A stretch of DNA of 64,000 nt, from NCBI RefSeq assembly GCF_036320965.1, contig NC_092250.1, positions 10,749,100 to 10,813,099 on the forward strand. The letters run 5' to 3'. A program made the position numbers and the translations under genes. A model generated the notes under the pieces. It saw only the letters and a program-made list of their open reading frames with translations. It was not told the DNA's origin and did not search any database. This document shows, piece after piece, positions 12,111 through 24,234 of this stretch. The stretch is from Panulirus ornatus (lineage: Eukaryota > Arthropoda > Malacostraca > Decapoda > Palinuridae). Each line of letters starts with the position of its first letter. Positions within the stretch are counted from its first letter, which is position 1.

Positions 12111-13531
12111 TGTTCCTAGTCCTCCAGCACTGTCTAGCCCACGCTCCTATCGATCTAAAAGTCTTTTCATTTGTTCATGTTATAAACTTTCAGTACCTGA
12201 AGTTAGATGCTCAGTATTCCTGAGCAAAGAGTAAGCGAACATCCTCATTGGAATCACCTCGTTTATCCACCCTTTGAGGATGGAACATAATATTGAACAT
12301 CATTCGCATGAAGGTTATGGTGCGTCGTGCGAGGATGAAGAGCATCCATCTGTTATAAATCATCTGCGCTGTTGATGCCATCGACCTCAGCCATCATTTT
12401 CTCAGACTAGCACATTGTTATGATGCCTCCCTTAACCAGATATGACATCAGAGGAGACGTCTTATGCTACTTGTGTAGTAGGAATGTATGAATTACTATA
12501 ATGAATCTAGTCAATATATGGAATATTTCATGACAAAAAATGAATAACAGTTGTGTGTCATATAGAGCAACAATTCCAAGTATACTTTCACTTGAAAGTT
12601 CGAACAAGAGATAAATGTCAGGCAACGTATGAGAGCGAGGTGTTATGCAGTGACGTACCATTTTACCTTACAAACTGGGTAGATAAGGTGACAGTGTGGG
12701 TACTAAGATATCAAGCTGAAGTATACAGTAAAACTACGGAATACTGAGTGTTGCCTATGTAATGAGTGTTACTGTTGGATACCTCACAAATGGCGCTGCA
12801 GTCAGAGCTCAGCACAAGTTCGATACTGCTTCGATCAAGTTGTAGACAGACTTTTGTCAGCGAGTGTAACTAAGAAAGTGGCTTTTATCAGTTGATGAGT
12901 TAGTTTCAGAACGATCAGGATGAATGAGACGATCAGAAGATGAATTACCTTAGTTACTGTAGAATCTCGTGGACCAGAAAGATTTGAGGCAGGACAGTCA
13001 TGTCGTAATTCAAATCAGGAATGACAGCAAAGTGGGATTCGTGTCGCGACAGAGCATTTAGTTAAAGAAACAAAAGACGACAAAAGAAAGTAACAACATC
13101 AACAACAATAAACCACACGTTCTGATGACTTGTTTTTTTATTAAGCCAGTACATGCTCGGCCGCTCGTGGAACCCTTATCAGTTGGTAAGAGATAACGGT
13201 GGATGAAGGCAACAGCGAATATACAAGCTCTGGTAATAATTACATCCAACTTCACGTAATCTTTGCCTCTAGGTACAAGTAACCTTCGACCTATAAGTCA
13301 CCTATCTGGTCCTCACTTGCCAGTCTTACACTACACATAACCAGTTTATAAATAATTGTGTTAATTTCTCACTTCCTTAACTAAAATCTTAATGGAGGTA
13401 TAATAGCTAAACTACACTCAACAATTCTTCTTCCGACATATGAGATTTGAAGAAAAGGTTGCAGTTTTTGTGGTCAATTATATGTCTTTTTTTATGTTAA
13501 CTGGGGGCCCTAATCAAGGTCATCCCATTAA

Positions 13532-13533
<2 letters not shown>

Positions 13534-13575
<42 letters not shown>
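13534..13575. repeat. (TA)n tract: empty site of the left-arm LINE
   Basis: 42 bp of uninterrupted TA between the SINE tail and sequence matching 4907 onward. It is the pre-insertion state of the left-arm site. Confidence 0.96.
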
Positions 13576-13740
13576 TCTCGCCGAGGCAGGTACCTATTTT
13601 ATCGACCAACCTCTTGGGGTGGATGAACAGCTGGCTTGACTGTGGAACGACTGCCGTATACAGGATTCGAACCTATGTGCTCCATCCTGGGCGGCGCGCG
13701 AATGGATCACGGCCGGGAACGCTAACCGATACACCACATG
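13574..13740 (-). mobile_element. tRNA-derived SINE, right-arm copy
   Basis: The mirror of the SINE at 3966-4130. On the minus strand box B GGTTCGAATCC is exact (13663-13673) and the box-A region TATCGGTTAGCG is kept. The element ends in (TA)n. Confidence 0.85.
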
Positions 13741-14197
13741 ACAAGCAATACCCCTCTGATCATTCAGCTCACACTACCTCCAATACACATTATCAAAACA
13801 TTCTTTGCATGAATATATACATACACACCTATATGTCTTTTGTATCTTTAGACTTCTTTTGCAATGTAATATTCCCTTCAAAACTGGTACAATCAAGTGC
13901 AACATTAATTGCAATTACTTGGCACGTTTTCTCTAATTCTTTGAGAATTGCAGGGAACAAAGATTTTTAGGCAAAACTCATCTCTACATCACTACAAACA
14001 TAGATTCAATATATCTTAGAGACTCCTCTAGATGCCATTACCAAAATAACAGCACTGAGCTCGTTCCTAAAATGCTCGATCTTTTCCCCAGACAAACAGA
14101 CACACACACAACAGAACCACTCCTAGTGGAGGCGGTAATTCCCGAGCGCTGCGGGAGGCCTACAAATTTAGATATAGATGGGACATGTAGCTTCGGA

Positions 14198-14199
<2 letters not shown>

Positions 14200-14279
<80 letters not shown>
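14200..14279. repeat. (TA)n microsatellite
   Basis: About 80 bp of TA, the mirror of 3387-3505. Confidence 0.97.
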
Positions 14280-14417
14280 TAGATCAAAAAATATGATCTA
14301 AAATGCTTTATTAGAGATATCGTTGCTTGTTTACGAGAGGTGTGGTAGTTAATTTTTGTTAAATTTTGAACCTCAATCCTGCAAACGATACTTAAAACTT
14401 GTTAGTCACACGTTGCC

Positions 14418-14587
14418 TCACTCCTCCCTAAGTGATGTGAGTACCAGTTTGACACCTTCCTTGGGCCTGACGATTCCCACACCAAATTCCAGCTGAATCT
14501 CTTCATGTCCCGGTGCCAGCTGCAGTTCTGCTGCTAATATCATCTTCGCCAAGGCCACCTTTGCTTCCATGAGGGCAAACCGCATCG
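14418..14587 (-). CDS. Cytochrome P450 (CYP3 clan), terminal coding exon, right-arm copy
   Basis: The 170-bp exon begins after an acceptor (TATTTTCAG, 14588-14596) and runs through MRFALMEAKVALAK to RPKEGVKLVL and TGA (14418-14420). It starts with two bases of a split codon. The heme-binding exon at 24044-24234 on the same strand ends with one base of a split codon (G), so the junction would give GCG (Ala), producing PRNCI-A-MRF, a normal P450 sequence across the heme Cys and L helix. The intron would be 24043-14588, about 9.5 kb, filled with LINEs. The copy has GVGIVRP where the left arm has GMGIIRP. Most likely this is the live 3' end of a CYP3-clan gene. Confidence 0.92.
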
Positions 14588-14895
14588 CTGAAAATATATT
14601 ATCAACGATGAGTTCGGTTATTGTACATGTTCAGGACACAAGAAAGTCTTGCAAAATTCTTCGAAAGAATACAGGGCAACAACAAACACTTATGAAAATT
14701 GTTTGATAGATATAAAGAGACAAGCATATGATAGGCTTCGGTTGTCTTCCTCTGGACCACTGCAGCAGGTGGTGACCCAGTCCCCATTCACTCCCTCCGA
14801 GTTGTTAGAGTGAGTGATGAGCCCCTGTCATCTGCAGACTTGCTGCTAGTAAGTATGGTTGTAGGAATCTCAACTACTCAGTAGATATTTTTCTT

Positions 14896-14897
<2 letters not shown>

Positions 14898-14972
<75 letters not shown>
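14898..14972. repeat. (CT)n microsatellite
   Basis: About 75 bp of CT, the mirror of the (AG)n at 2663-2768. Confidence 0.98.
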
Positions 14973-14976
<4 letters not shown>

Positions 14977-15254
14977 TCCATCTGAGTGACGCCAAATTTT
15001 CAAACTATCGTATTATTCAGCTTTTCCCGATAACTCTAGTATTCACGCAAAACCAGGACAAAAACCACCATGAAGATAAGACCATGATTGGAATATCTTT
15101 TTTATAGTTCTAAACATCGCGTTATTTGTGATAGCAGAAGACGACAGCCTATGGATCATTAAACACACTCTCTATCTTTCAATAAAGCATTAAAAAAATC
15201 TCATGATTATGTATTATCATCATAACACAAAAGTCAGATACCATGTCTACCAAA

Positions 15255-15505
15255 TCTACCAAAATGGAAGGATAGAATGAAAAAGATTTCGAGTAATTGG
15301 GGCCTCAACATTAAGGAGGGTGAAAGGCCTGCAAGGAACAGAATGAATCGGAACCATTTGGAATACAGAGGGCGAGGTGCTGTCAGTAGACTGAACAATA
15401 TCATGTGAAGCGCCCGGGGGAAACCATAAAAAAGTCCATAGGGCTGTGGTTTCTACCCTGCTAATGTGGAAAACAGTTGACAAGTATGAAAGAAACAAAC
15501 AAAAC
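15255..15505 (+). mobile_element. Fossil LINE-B-like 3' end (right arm)
   Basis: The plus-strand mirror of 2115-2382. The LINE C-terminus is recognisable (TGGAAGGATAGAATGAAAAA, GGGCCTCAACAT, GGTGAAAGGCCTGCAAGGAA), followed by the 3' UTR block with GTGAAGCGCC and GGGAAACCAT. It is much more diverged than any LINE copy outside the arms. Confidence 0.8.
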
Positions 15506-15930
15506 AAAAAAAATCACCCTACTCGAGTTGTCTCTCTCACGTCTACCGTACTTCATCAAGTTCGTTTACACCAACTAGAACACAGTAACCAAGCATCCAC
15601 TGATATGGTAAAACATCTACTGCCCTTCCGCGTTACGTTTAGATCTTAATTCCTTCCTTTTGATTACCTCATATTAATTCCTACCTTCTACATCCTGAAT
15701 GAAAACAACAGTAACGACAGAAGATTTTCAATAATTCGTTCTTCTATACAGGATGTACTAAAACCAAGTTAATAACTGGAAAATGATTGACGCATACTTG
15801 CATATGAGTGACTCATATCCATCCTCGAATCTAAGGATGGAATCCTTGACATAAGTAATCTCACCATGTCTGATCATAGTAAAAACATAATTCCAGAAAG
15901 CTAATGATCAATTATTACTTTTTGACAACC

Positions 15931-15931
<1 letters not shown>

Positions 15932-16004
<73 letters not shown>
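15932..16004. repeat. (TA)n microsatellite at outer end of right arm
   Basis: About 73 bp of TA between the inverted-repeat boundary and a non-autonomous element. Confidence 0.97.
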
Positions 16005-16006
<2 letters not shown>

Positions 16007-16252
16007 CCCTGGGGATAGGGGAGAAACAATACTTCCCACGTATTCCCTGCGTGTCGTAGAAGGCGACTTAAAGGGAAGGGAGCGGGGGGCTGGAAATCCT
16101 CCCCTCTCGTTTTTTTTTTCTTTTTTTTTTTTCCAAAAGAAGGAACAGAGAAGGGGGCCAGGTGAGGATATTCCCTCAAAGGCATAGTCCTCTGTTCTTA
16201 ACGCTACCTCGCTATCGCGGGAAATGGCGAATAGTATGAAAGAAAAGAAAGA

Positions 16253-16253
<1 letters not shown>
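16005..16253 (+). mobile_element. Non-autonomous LINE-derived short element, copy 1
   Basis: A complete-looking copy of about 249 bp. It starts CCTGGGGATAGGGGAGAAA and continues with ACTTCCCACGTATTCC and GTCGTAGAAGGCGACT, which match the LINE 5' UTR. A T-rich linker and a middle block follow (GGAACAGAGAAGGGGGCCAG, GAGGATATTCCCTC). It ends with CGCTACCTCGC and CGGGAAATGGCGAATAG, which match the LINE 3' tail core, then an A-rich end into (TA)n. No ORF. Both LINE ends but no coding part suggest mobilisation by the LINE. Confidence 0.82.

Positions 16254-16255
<2 letters not shown>

Positions 16256-16345
<90 letters not shown>
16256..16345. repeat. (TA)n microsatellite
   Basis: About 90 bp of TA between the short element and a LINE-B copy. 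Confidence 0.97.
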
Positions 16346-16348
<3 letters not shown>

Positions 16349-16369
16349 ATATACGGTATGGATATATAA

Positions 16370-18115
16370 TGTATGTATGACTCATGGTGAGGTGCCTGAG
16401 GATTGGCGGAATGCATGGATAGTGCCATTGTACAAAGACAAAGGGGATAAAATTGAGTGCTCAAATTACAGAGGTATAAGTTTGTTTAGTATTCCTGGGA
16501 AATTATATGGGAGGGTATTGATTGAGAGGGTGAAGGCATGTACAGAGCGTCAGACTGGGGAAGAACAGTGTGGTTTCAGAAGTGGTAGAGGATGTGTGGA
16601 TCAGGTGTTTGCTTTGAAGAATGTATGTGAGAAATACTTAGAAAAGCAAATGGATTTGTATGTAGCATTTATGGATCTGGAGAAGGCTTATGATAGAGTT
16701 GATAGAGACGCTCTGTGGAAGGTATTAAGAATGTATGGTGTGGGAGGTAAGTTATTGGTAGCAGTGAAAAGTTTTTTTCGAGGATGTAAGGCATGTGTTC
16801 GAGTAGGAAGAGAGGAAAGTGATTGGTTCTCAGTGAATGTTGGTTTGGGGCAGGGGAGAGTCATGTCTCCATCGTTGTTTAATTTGTTTATGGATGGGGC
16901 TGTCAGGGAGGTGAATGCAAGAGTTTTGGAGAGAGGGGCAAGTATGCAGTCTGTTGTGGATGAGAGAGCTTGGGAAGTGAGTCAGTTGTTGTTCGCTAAC
17001 GATACAGCGCTGGTAGCTAATTCGGGTGGGAAAATGCTGAAGCTGGTGACTGAGTTTGGTAAAGTGTGTGAAAGAAGATAGCTAAGAGTAAATGTGAATA
17101 AGAGCAAGGTTGTTAAGTACAGTAAGGTTGAGGGACGAGTCAATTGGGAGGTAAGTTTGAATGGAGGAAAACTGGAGGAAGTGAAGTGTTTTAGATATCT
17201 GGGAGTGTATTTAGCAACGGATGGAACCATGAAAGCGGAAGAAAGTCGGAGGGTGGGGAAGGGGGCAAGAGTTCTGGGAGCGTTGAAAAATGTGTGGAAG
17301 ATGAGAACATTATCTCGGAAAGCAAAAATGGGTATGTTTGAAGGAATAGTGGTTCCAACAATGTTATATGGTTGCGAGGCGTGGCCTATATATGGAGTTG
17401 TGCTGATGAGGGTGGATGTGTTGGATATGAGATGTTTGAAGACAATATGTAGTGTGAGGGGGGGTGCTTGATCGAGTAAGCAATAAAAGGGTAAGAGAAA
17501 TGTGTGGTAATAAAAAGAGTGTGGTTGAGAGAGCAGAAGAGGGTGTGTTGAAATGGTTTAGTCACATGGAGAGAATGAGCGAGGAAAGATTGACAAAGCG
17601 GATATATATGAACATGTAGGAGGGTGAAAGGCGAGCAAGGAATAGAGTGAATTGGAACGCTGTGGTATACCGGGGTCGACGTACTGTCAATGGATTGAAC
17701 CAGGGCATGTGAAGCGTCTGGGGTAAACCATGGAAAATTTTGTGGGGCCTGGATGTGGAAGGGGAGCTGTGGTTTCGGTGCATTATATTTGACAGCTAGA
17801 CATTGATTGTGAACGAATATGGCCTTTGTGGTCTTTTCCTAGCACTACCTCGCGCGTATGCATGGGGAGGGGGTTGTCATTTCATGTGTGACCGTGTGGC
17901 GATGGGAATGAATAAAAGCAGCAAGTATGAATTATGTACATGTGCATATATGTACATGTCTGTTTATGTATATATATATGTATACGTTGAGATGTATAGG
18001 TACGTATATATGCGTGTGTGGACGGGTATGTATATACATGTGTACGTGGGTGGGTTGGGCCATTCTTTCGTCTGTTTCCTCGCACTACCTCGGTAACGCG
18101 TGAGACAGCGACAAA
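16370..18115 (+). mobile_element. LINE-B, 3' half, inactive
   Basis: The copy begins in the RT finger/palm region (MTHGEVPEDWRNAW, 16377) and keeps motif A (FMDLEKAYD), but motif B is changed (GQGRVMSP in place of RQGCVMSP) and motif C reads FANDTALVA, so the first catalytic Asp of FADD is lost. A TAG stops the first frame at 17081; the frame reopens at 17094-17471, then frameshifts near 17460. A deletion near 17610 removes the GRPNWRWKD region. The long 3' UTR runs to the tail core at 18060-18115. Confidence 0.92.
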
Positions 18116-18155
18116 GTATAATGAAATATAAATAAATAGATAAATAAATGAATAA

Positions 18156-18201
<46 letters not shown>

Positions 18202-18212
18202 TTTTTTTTATT
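18116..18212. repeat. AT-rich junction with (TAAA)n-like and (TA)n repeats
   Basis: AAATAAATAGATAAATAAATG-like sequence passes into TA repeats and a T-tract. It lies between two LINE tails that face each other. Confidence 0.9.
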
Positions 18213-19635
18213 ATACTTTGTCGCTGTCTCCCGCGTTTGCGAGGTAGCGCAAGGAAACAGACGAAAGAAATGGCCCACCCCCCCCCCATACACATGTATA
18301 TACATACGTCCACACACGCAAATATACATACCTACACAGCTTTCCATGGTTTACTCCAGACGCTTCACATGCCCTGCTTCAATCCACTGACAGCACGTCA
18401 ACCCCGGTATACCACATCGCTCCAATTCACTCTATTCCTTGCCCTCCTTTCACCCTCATGCATGTTCAGGCCTCGATCACACAAAATCTTTTTCACTCCA
18501 TCTTTCCACCTCCAATTTGGTCTCCCTCTTCTCCTCGTTCCCTCCACCTCCGACACATATATCCTCTTGGTCAATCTTTCCTCACTCATCCTCTCCATGT
18601 GCCCAAACCACTTCAAAACACCCTCTTCTGCTCTCTCAACCACGCTCTTTTTATTTCCACACATCTCTCTTACCCTTACGTTACTCACTCGATCAAACCA
18701 CCTCACACCACACATTGTCCTCAAACATCTCATTTCCAGCACATCCATCCTCCTGCGCACAACTCTATCCATAGCCCACGCCTCGCAACCATACAACATT
18801 GTTGGAACCACTATTCCTTCAAACATACCCATTTTAGCTTTCCGAGATAATTTTCTCGACTTCCACACATTCTTCAAGGCCCCCTGGAATTTTCGCCCCC
18901 TCCCCCACCCTATGATCCACTTCCGCTTCCATGGTTCCATCCGCTGCCAGATCCACTCCCAGATATCTAAAACACTTCACTTCCTCCAGTTTTTCTCCAT
19001 TCAAACTCACCTCCCAATTGACTTGACCCTCAACCCTACTGTACCTAATAACCTTGCTCTTATTCACATTTACTCTTAACTTTCTTCTTCCACACACTTT
19101 TCCAAACTCAGTCACCAGCTTCTGCAGTTTCTCACATGAATCAGCCACCAGCGCTGTATCATCAGCGAACAACAACTGACTCACTTCCCAAGCTCTCTCA
19201 TCCCCAACAGACTTCATACTTGCCCCTCTTTCCAAAACTCTTGCATTTACCTCCCTAACAACCCCATCCATAAACAAATTAAACAACCATGGAGACATCA
19301 CACACCCCTGCCGCAAACCTACATTCACTGAGAACCAATCACTTTCCTCTCTTCCTACACGTACACATGCCTTACATCCTCGATAAAAACTTTTCACTGC
19401 TTCTAACAACTTTCCTCCCACACCATATATTCTTAATACCTTCCACAGAGCATCTCTATCAACTCTATCATATGCCTTCTCCAGATCCATAAATGCTACA
19501 TACAAATCCCTTTGCTTTTCTAAGTATTTCTCACATACATTCTTCAAAGCAAACACCTGATCCACACATCCTCTAGCACTTCTGAAACCACACTGCTCTT
19601 CCCCAATCTGATGCTCTGTACATGCTTCACCCTCT
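18213..19635 (-). mobile_element. LINE-A, 3' half, one frameshift
   Basis: Minus strand. The 3' tail and UTR lie at 18213-18397, the ORF stop at 18398. The ORF is open to about 18890, where one extra base in a C-run (GGCCCCCTGG) shifts the frame; the upstream frame 18834-19565 contains RT motifs A, B and C ([21 protein letters not shown]). The 5' truncation is at about 19650, into (TA)n. Confidence 0.92.
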
Positions 19636-19649
19636 CAATCAATACCCTC

Positions 19650-19826
<177 letters not shown>

Positions 19827-19829
19827 AGT

Positions 19830-19887
19830 GAATGGGCCTTTCTTCGTCAGTTTCCTGGCGCTACCTCGCTGACGCAGGAAAAGGCGA
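19830..19887 (+). mobile_element. Isolated LINE-type 3' tail core
   Basis: A fragment of about 58 bp holds TTCGTCAGTTTCCTGGCGC and ACCTCGCTGACGCAGGAAAA, the conserved 3' tail core, and passes directly into (ATT)n. No other LINE sequence is attached. Confidence 0.75.
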
Positions 19888-20002
19888 TTACTATTATTAT
19901 CATTATTATTATTATTATCATCATTATTATTAATATTATTATTATTATCATTATTATCATTATTATTATTATTATTATTGTTATTATTATCATTATCATT
20001 AA

Positions 20003-20038
<36 letters not shown>

Positions 20039-20092
20039 CATTATTATCATTATTATTGTTATCATCATTATAACAGTAATTAAAATGATATA

Positions 20093-20149
<57 letters not shown>
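19888..20149. repeat. (ATT)n/(ATC)n and (AAT)n microsatellite
   Basis: About 210 bp of ATT with ATC variants is followed by about 55 bp of AAT on the same strand, making a partly self-complementary tract. Confidence 0.95.
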
Positions 20150-20150
<1 letters not shown>

Positions 20151-20284
20151 TTTTTTTTTTTCAAACTATTCGCCATTTCCCGCGTTAGCGAGGTAGCGTT
20201 AAGAACAGAGGACTGGGCCATTGAGGGAATATCCTCACCTGGCCCCCTTCTCTGTTCCCTCTTTTGGAAAATTAAAAAAAAAAT
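20150..20284 (-). mobile_element. Non-autonomous short element, copy 2 (5' truncated)
   Basis: The minus-strand copy has its tail core (TTCGCCATTTCCCGCG, 20169-20184) to the left, then the middle block with GAACAGAGGACTGGGCC and CCTCACCTGGCCCCC. It stops at the A-rich linker near 20284, so the LINE-5'-like part is missing. Confidence 0.8.
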
Positions 20285-20312
20285 AATATTGATAATAATA
20301 ATAATAATAATA

Positions 20313-21998
20313 ATGGCCAGAGAGCGTAACTGTATTACGTGTTAATTAATAGGAGCGTGAAAGAGAGACTTTTGGATGTTAATGTGCTGAGAGGAGCAAC
20401 TGGAAGGATGTCTGATCATTATCTTATGGAGGCACAGGTGACGTTTTGTAGTGGTTTTCAGAAAATGAGAGAGAATATTGGGGTGAAAAGAGTGGTGAGA
20501 GCATGTAAGCGTGGAAAGGAGACTTGTGTGAGGAAGTATCAGGAGAGATTGAGTGCAGAATTGAAAAAGGTGAGAGCAAATGACGGAAGGGGAGTGGGGG
20601 AGGAAAGGGATGTATTTCAAGAGGCAGCGATGGCTTGCGCAAAAGATGCTTGTGGCAGATTTGAAAGAGTTGCGAGTGGTGGGATGAAGAAGTAAGATTG
20701 TTAGTGAAAGAGAAGAGAGAGGCATTTGGACGATTTCTGCAGGGAAGTAGTGTGAATGACTGGGAAATGTATAAAATAAAGAGGCCTAAAGTCAAGAAAA
20801 GGTGCAATTGGTAAAACATAGGGCAAATGAGAGTTGGGGTGAGAGAGTATCATTAAATCTTAGGGAGAATAAAAGATGTTTTGGAAAGAGGCAAATAAAG
20901 TGCGTAAGATGATAAAGCGGCAGATATAGGGTGGTTTGGTCGAGGTGGTGTGCGAAGTGAGAGGGGTCAAGGAGAATGGTTTGATAAAAAGAGAAGAGAC
21001 AGTGAAAGCTTTGCGGAAGATGGAAGACGGCAAGGCAGCGGGTTTTGATGGTAATGCAGTGGAATTTATCAAAAAAGAGGGTGACTGTGTTGTTGACTAG
21101 TTGGTGAGAATATTCAATGTATGTATGGTTCAAAGTGAAGAGCGTGAGGATTTGCGTAATATATGCATAGTGCCATTGTATAAAGGCAAAGGGGATCAAG
21201 GTGAGTGTTGGCATTCCAGAGGTATAGATTTTTGCGTATTCCTGGGAAATTATATGTGAGGGTATTGATTGAAAGGGTGAAGGCATGTACAGAGCATTAG
21301 ATTGGGGAAATGCAGTGTGGTTTCAGAAGTGGTAGAGGATGTGTGGATCAGAAGTATGCTTTGAAGAATGTATGTGAGAAAAACTTAGAAAAACATATGT
21401 ATTTGTATGTAGCATTTATGGATCTGGAGAAGGCATATGATAAAGTTGACAGAGATGCCCTTTGGAAGGTACTAAGAGTATATGATGTGGGAGGTAAGTT
21501 GCTAGAAGCAGTGAAATGATTGGTTCCAAGTGAATGTTGGTTTCGACAGGGGTGCGTGTTGTCTCCATAGTTGTTTAGTTCGTTCATGGATGGGGTTGTT
21601 AGCGAGGTGAATGCAAGAGTTTTGGAGATAGGGGCAAGTATGCAGTCTCTTGTGGATGATGGGGCTTGGTAAGTGAATTAGTTAATGTTCGCTGATGATA
21701 CAGCGCTGATGGCTGATTCGGATGAGAAAATGCAGAAGTTGGTGACTGAGTTTGGTAAAGTGTGTGAAAGAAGAAAGCTGAGAGTAAATATGAATAAGAG
21801 CAAGGTTATTAGGTGCAGTGGGGTTGAGGGATAAGTAAATTGGTAGGTAAGTTTGAATAGAGAAAAACTGGAGGAAGAAAAGTGTTTTACATATATGGGA
21901 GTGAATTTGGCAGGGGATGGAAACATGGAAGCTTAAGTGAGTCACAGGTTTGGGTAAGGGACGAAGGTTCTGGGAGCGTTGAAGAATGTGTGGAAGGT
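20313..21998 (+). mobile_element. LINE-B, internal segment, heavily mutated
   Basis: It starts in the C-terminal part of the endonuclease (GGCCAGAGAGCG, then MSDHYLMEA in frame 20339-20695, keeping the SDH motif) and runs through the linker and RT region. Many stops and indels occur; parts of RT are open at 21310-21519 ([12 protein letters not shown]). It ends abruptly near 21998 in the C-terminal region and meets a minus-strand LINE. Confidence 0.88.
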
Positions 21999-23894
21999 GA
22001 ACAACAACTGACTCACTCCAGAGGCCCTCTCATTCGCAACAGATTGCACACTCTCCCCTGTCTCCAAAGCTCTTGCACATACCTCCCTATCCACCACATC
22101 CATAGATGAATCAAACAACTATCGGGATATCACACTCCCCTGACCCAAACTGACCTTCACTGGGAAACAATCACTCTCCTCTCTTCTTACTCGTACATAT
22201 ACCTTACACCCTTGATAAAAACTCACTGCTTGCAGCAGATAATCTTCCACACCGTATACGTTTGAGACCTTCCACAAAGCATCTCTATCCACCCTGTCAT
22301 ACATCCTCTCAAAATCCATAAACGCTACGTACAAATCTATCTGCTTGCCCATTTCTCACACACATTCTTTAAAGGAAACATCTGATCAACACATCCTCTA
22401 TCACTTCTGAGACCACAATGCTCCACCCTAATCTGATGCTCTCTACATACCTTCAGCCTCTCAATCAATACCCTTCGATATACTTTTCCAGGAATTCTCA
22501 ACAAACATATACCTCTGTAATTTGAGCAATCACCTTTCGTCCCTTTGCCTTTGTACAATTGCACTATGCAAGCATTCCGCCAATCCTCAAGCACCTCACC
22601 ATGAGTCATACATACATTAAATAACCTTACCAACCAGTAAACAATATAGTCACCCAGTTCTTTAATAAATTCCACAGCAATACAATCTAACCCCGATGCC
22701 TTGCCGGCTTTCATCTCCTGCAAATCTTTTACTACCTCTTCTCTGTTTATCAAATCATTTTCCCTAACCCTCTTACTTTGCACACTACCTCGATTAAAAC
22801 ACCCTATATCTGCCACTCTATCATGAAACACATTCAACAAACCTTCAAAATATTCACTCCATCTCCTTCTCACATCACCACTACTTGTTATCACCTCCCC
22901 ATTTGCGCCCTTCACTGAAGTTCCCATTTGCTCCCTTGTCTTATCTTACTCACTTTATTTACCTACTTCCAAAACATCTTTTTATCCTCCCTAAAATTTA
23001 ATGATGCTCTTTCACCCCAACTCTCATTTGCCCTCTTTTTCACCTCTTGCACCATTCTCTTGACCTCCTGCCTCTTTCTTTTATACATCTCCCACTCATT
23101 TGCATTATTCTTCTGGAAAAATCGTCCAAATGCCTCTTTCTTCTCTTTCACTTTCACTTCTTCATCCCACCATTCACTACCCTTTCCAATCTGCCCACCT
23201 CCCACGCTTCTCATGCCACAAGCATCTTTTGCGCAATCCATCACTGATTCCCTAAATACATCCCATTCCTCCCCCACTCCCTTTACCTCCTTTTTCTCAC
23301 CTTTTTCCATTTTGTACTCAGTCTCTCCTGGTACTTCCTCACACAAGTTTCCTTCCCAAGCTCACTTACTCTCACCACTCTCTTCACCGCAACATTCTCT
23401 CTTCTTTTCTGAAAACCTCTACAAATCTTCACCTTCGCCTCCACAAGATAATGATCAGACATCCCTACAGTTGCACCTCTCAGCACATTAACATCTAAAA
23501 GTCTCTCTTTCGCACGCCTATCAATTAACACGTAATCCAATAACGCTCTCTGGCCATCTCTCCTACTTACACACGTATATTTATGTATATCTCTCTTTTT
23601 AAACCAGGTATTCCCAATCACCAGTACTTTTACAGCACACAAATGTACAAGCTCTTCACTATTTCCATTTACAACACTGAACACCCCATGTATACCAGTT
23701 ATTCCCTCAACTGCCACATTACTCACCTTTGCATTCAAATCGCCCATCACTATAACCCGGTCTCGTGCATCAAAACTACTAACACATTCATTCAGTTGCT
23801 CCAAAAACATTTGCCTCTCATGATCTTTCTTCTCGTGCCCAGGTGCATATGAACCAATAACCACCCATCTCTCTCCATCAACTTTCAATTTTAC

Positions 23895-23896
<2 letters not shown>
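21999..23896 (-). mobile_element. LINE, endonuclease to RT segment, mutated
   Basis: Minus strand. The coding order from 23896 down is endonuclease ([49 protein letters not shown], open 23283-23978), linker, RT fingers (open 22337-22927) and RT motif A in altered form (FMDFERMYDRVD, 22119-22352). It is cut at both ends: at 23896 by (TA)n and at 21999 by the facing plus-strand LINE. Confidence 0.88.

Positions 23897-23972
<76 letters not shown>
23897..23972. repeat. (TA)n microsatellite
   Basis: About 76 bp of TA between the LINE and single-copy sequence. The P450 exon follows 72 bp further on. Confidence 0.97.
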
Positions 23973-23977
<5 letters not shown>

Positions 23978-24043
23978 TACGGGTGGAAAAAACCGAGATT
24001 CCTCAACAAAACAGAATAATCGATATTCTCGTAATGTATTTAC

Positions 24044-24234
24044 CTATGCAGTTCCTGGGTCCCATCCCGAAGGGTATGTGTGTGAAACTTTTAATGTTGC
24101 CTCTGTTCTCCGGCATGAAGCGGTCTGGACGGAACTGCTCGGGCTCTGGCCAGTAGCGAGGGTCGTGGTGCAGGCTCCATATTGGAAACTGTACGAGGTT
24201 ACCAGTATCTATGACTAAGTCTGCCCCAGGGATC
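24044..24234 (-). CDS. Cytochrome P450 (CYP3 clan), heme-binding exon
   Basis: A 191-bp exon on the minus strand, flanked by an acceptor (CACACACAG, 24235-24243) and a donor (GGTAAATAC, GT at 24042-24043). The 63 full codons start IPGADLVIDTGNLVQFPIWS, continue with LHHDPRYWPEPEQFRPDRF (the P450 meander; PxRF-type motif) and end FGMGPRNCI, the heme loop FxxGxRxCx, with the proximal Cys codon at 24048-24050. Spacing of all motifs is normal for the CYP3 clan (CYP3A/CYP6/CYP9-like). The exon ends in phase 1 and fits the terminal exon at 14418-14587. Exons for the I helix and the ExxR helix were not found in the next 1.6 kb on this strand, so they lie further upstream or outside the window. The family assignment is firm; substrate and CYP name cannot be given. 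Confidence 0.95.

Larger units (their letters stand above)
10113..15930 (-). repeat. Right arm of large inverted duplication
   Basis: This is the reverse complement of 1710-8438, 5.8 kb long. It lacks the LINE-A insertion and has shorter microsatellites. Its outer end stops two bases before a (TA)n tract (15932-16004). Away from listed features, 10770-11730, 12110-13530 and 15510-15930 hold nothing I recognise. Confidence 0.95.
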
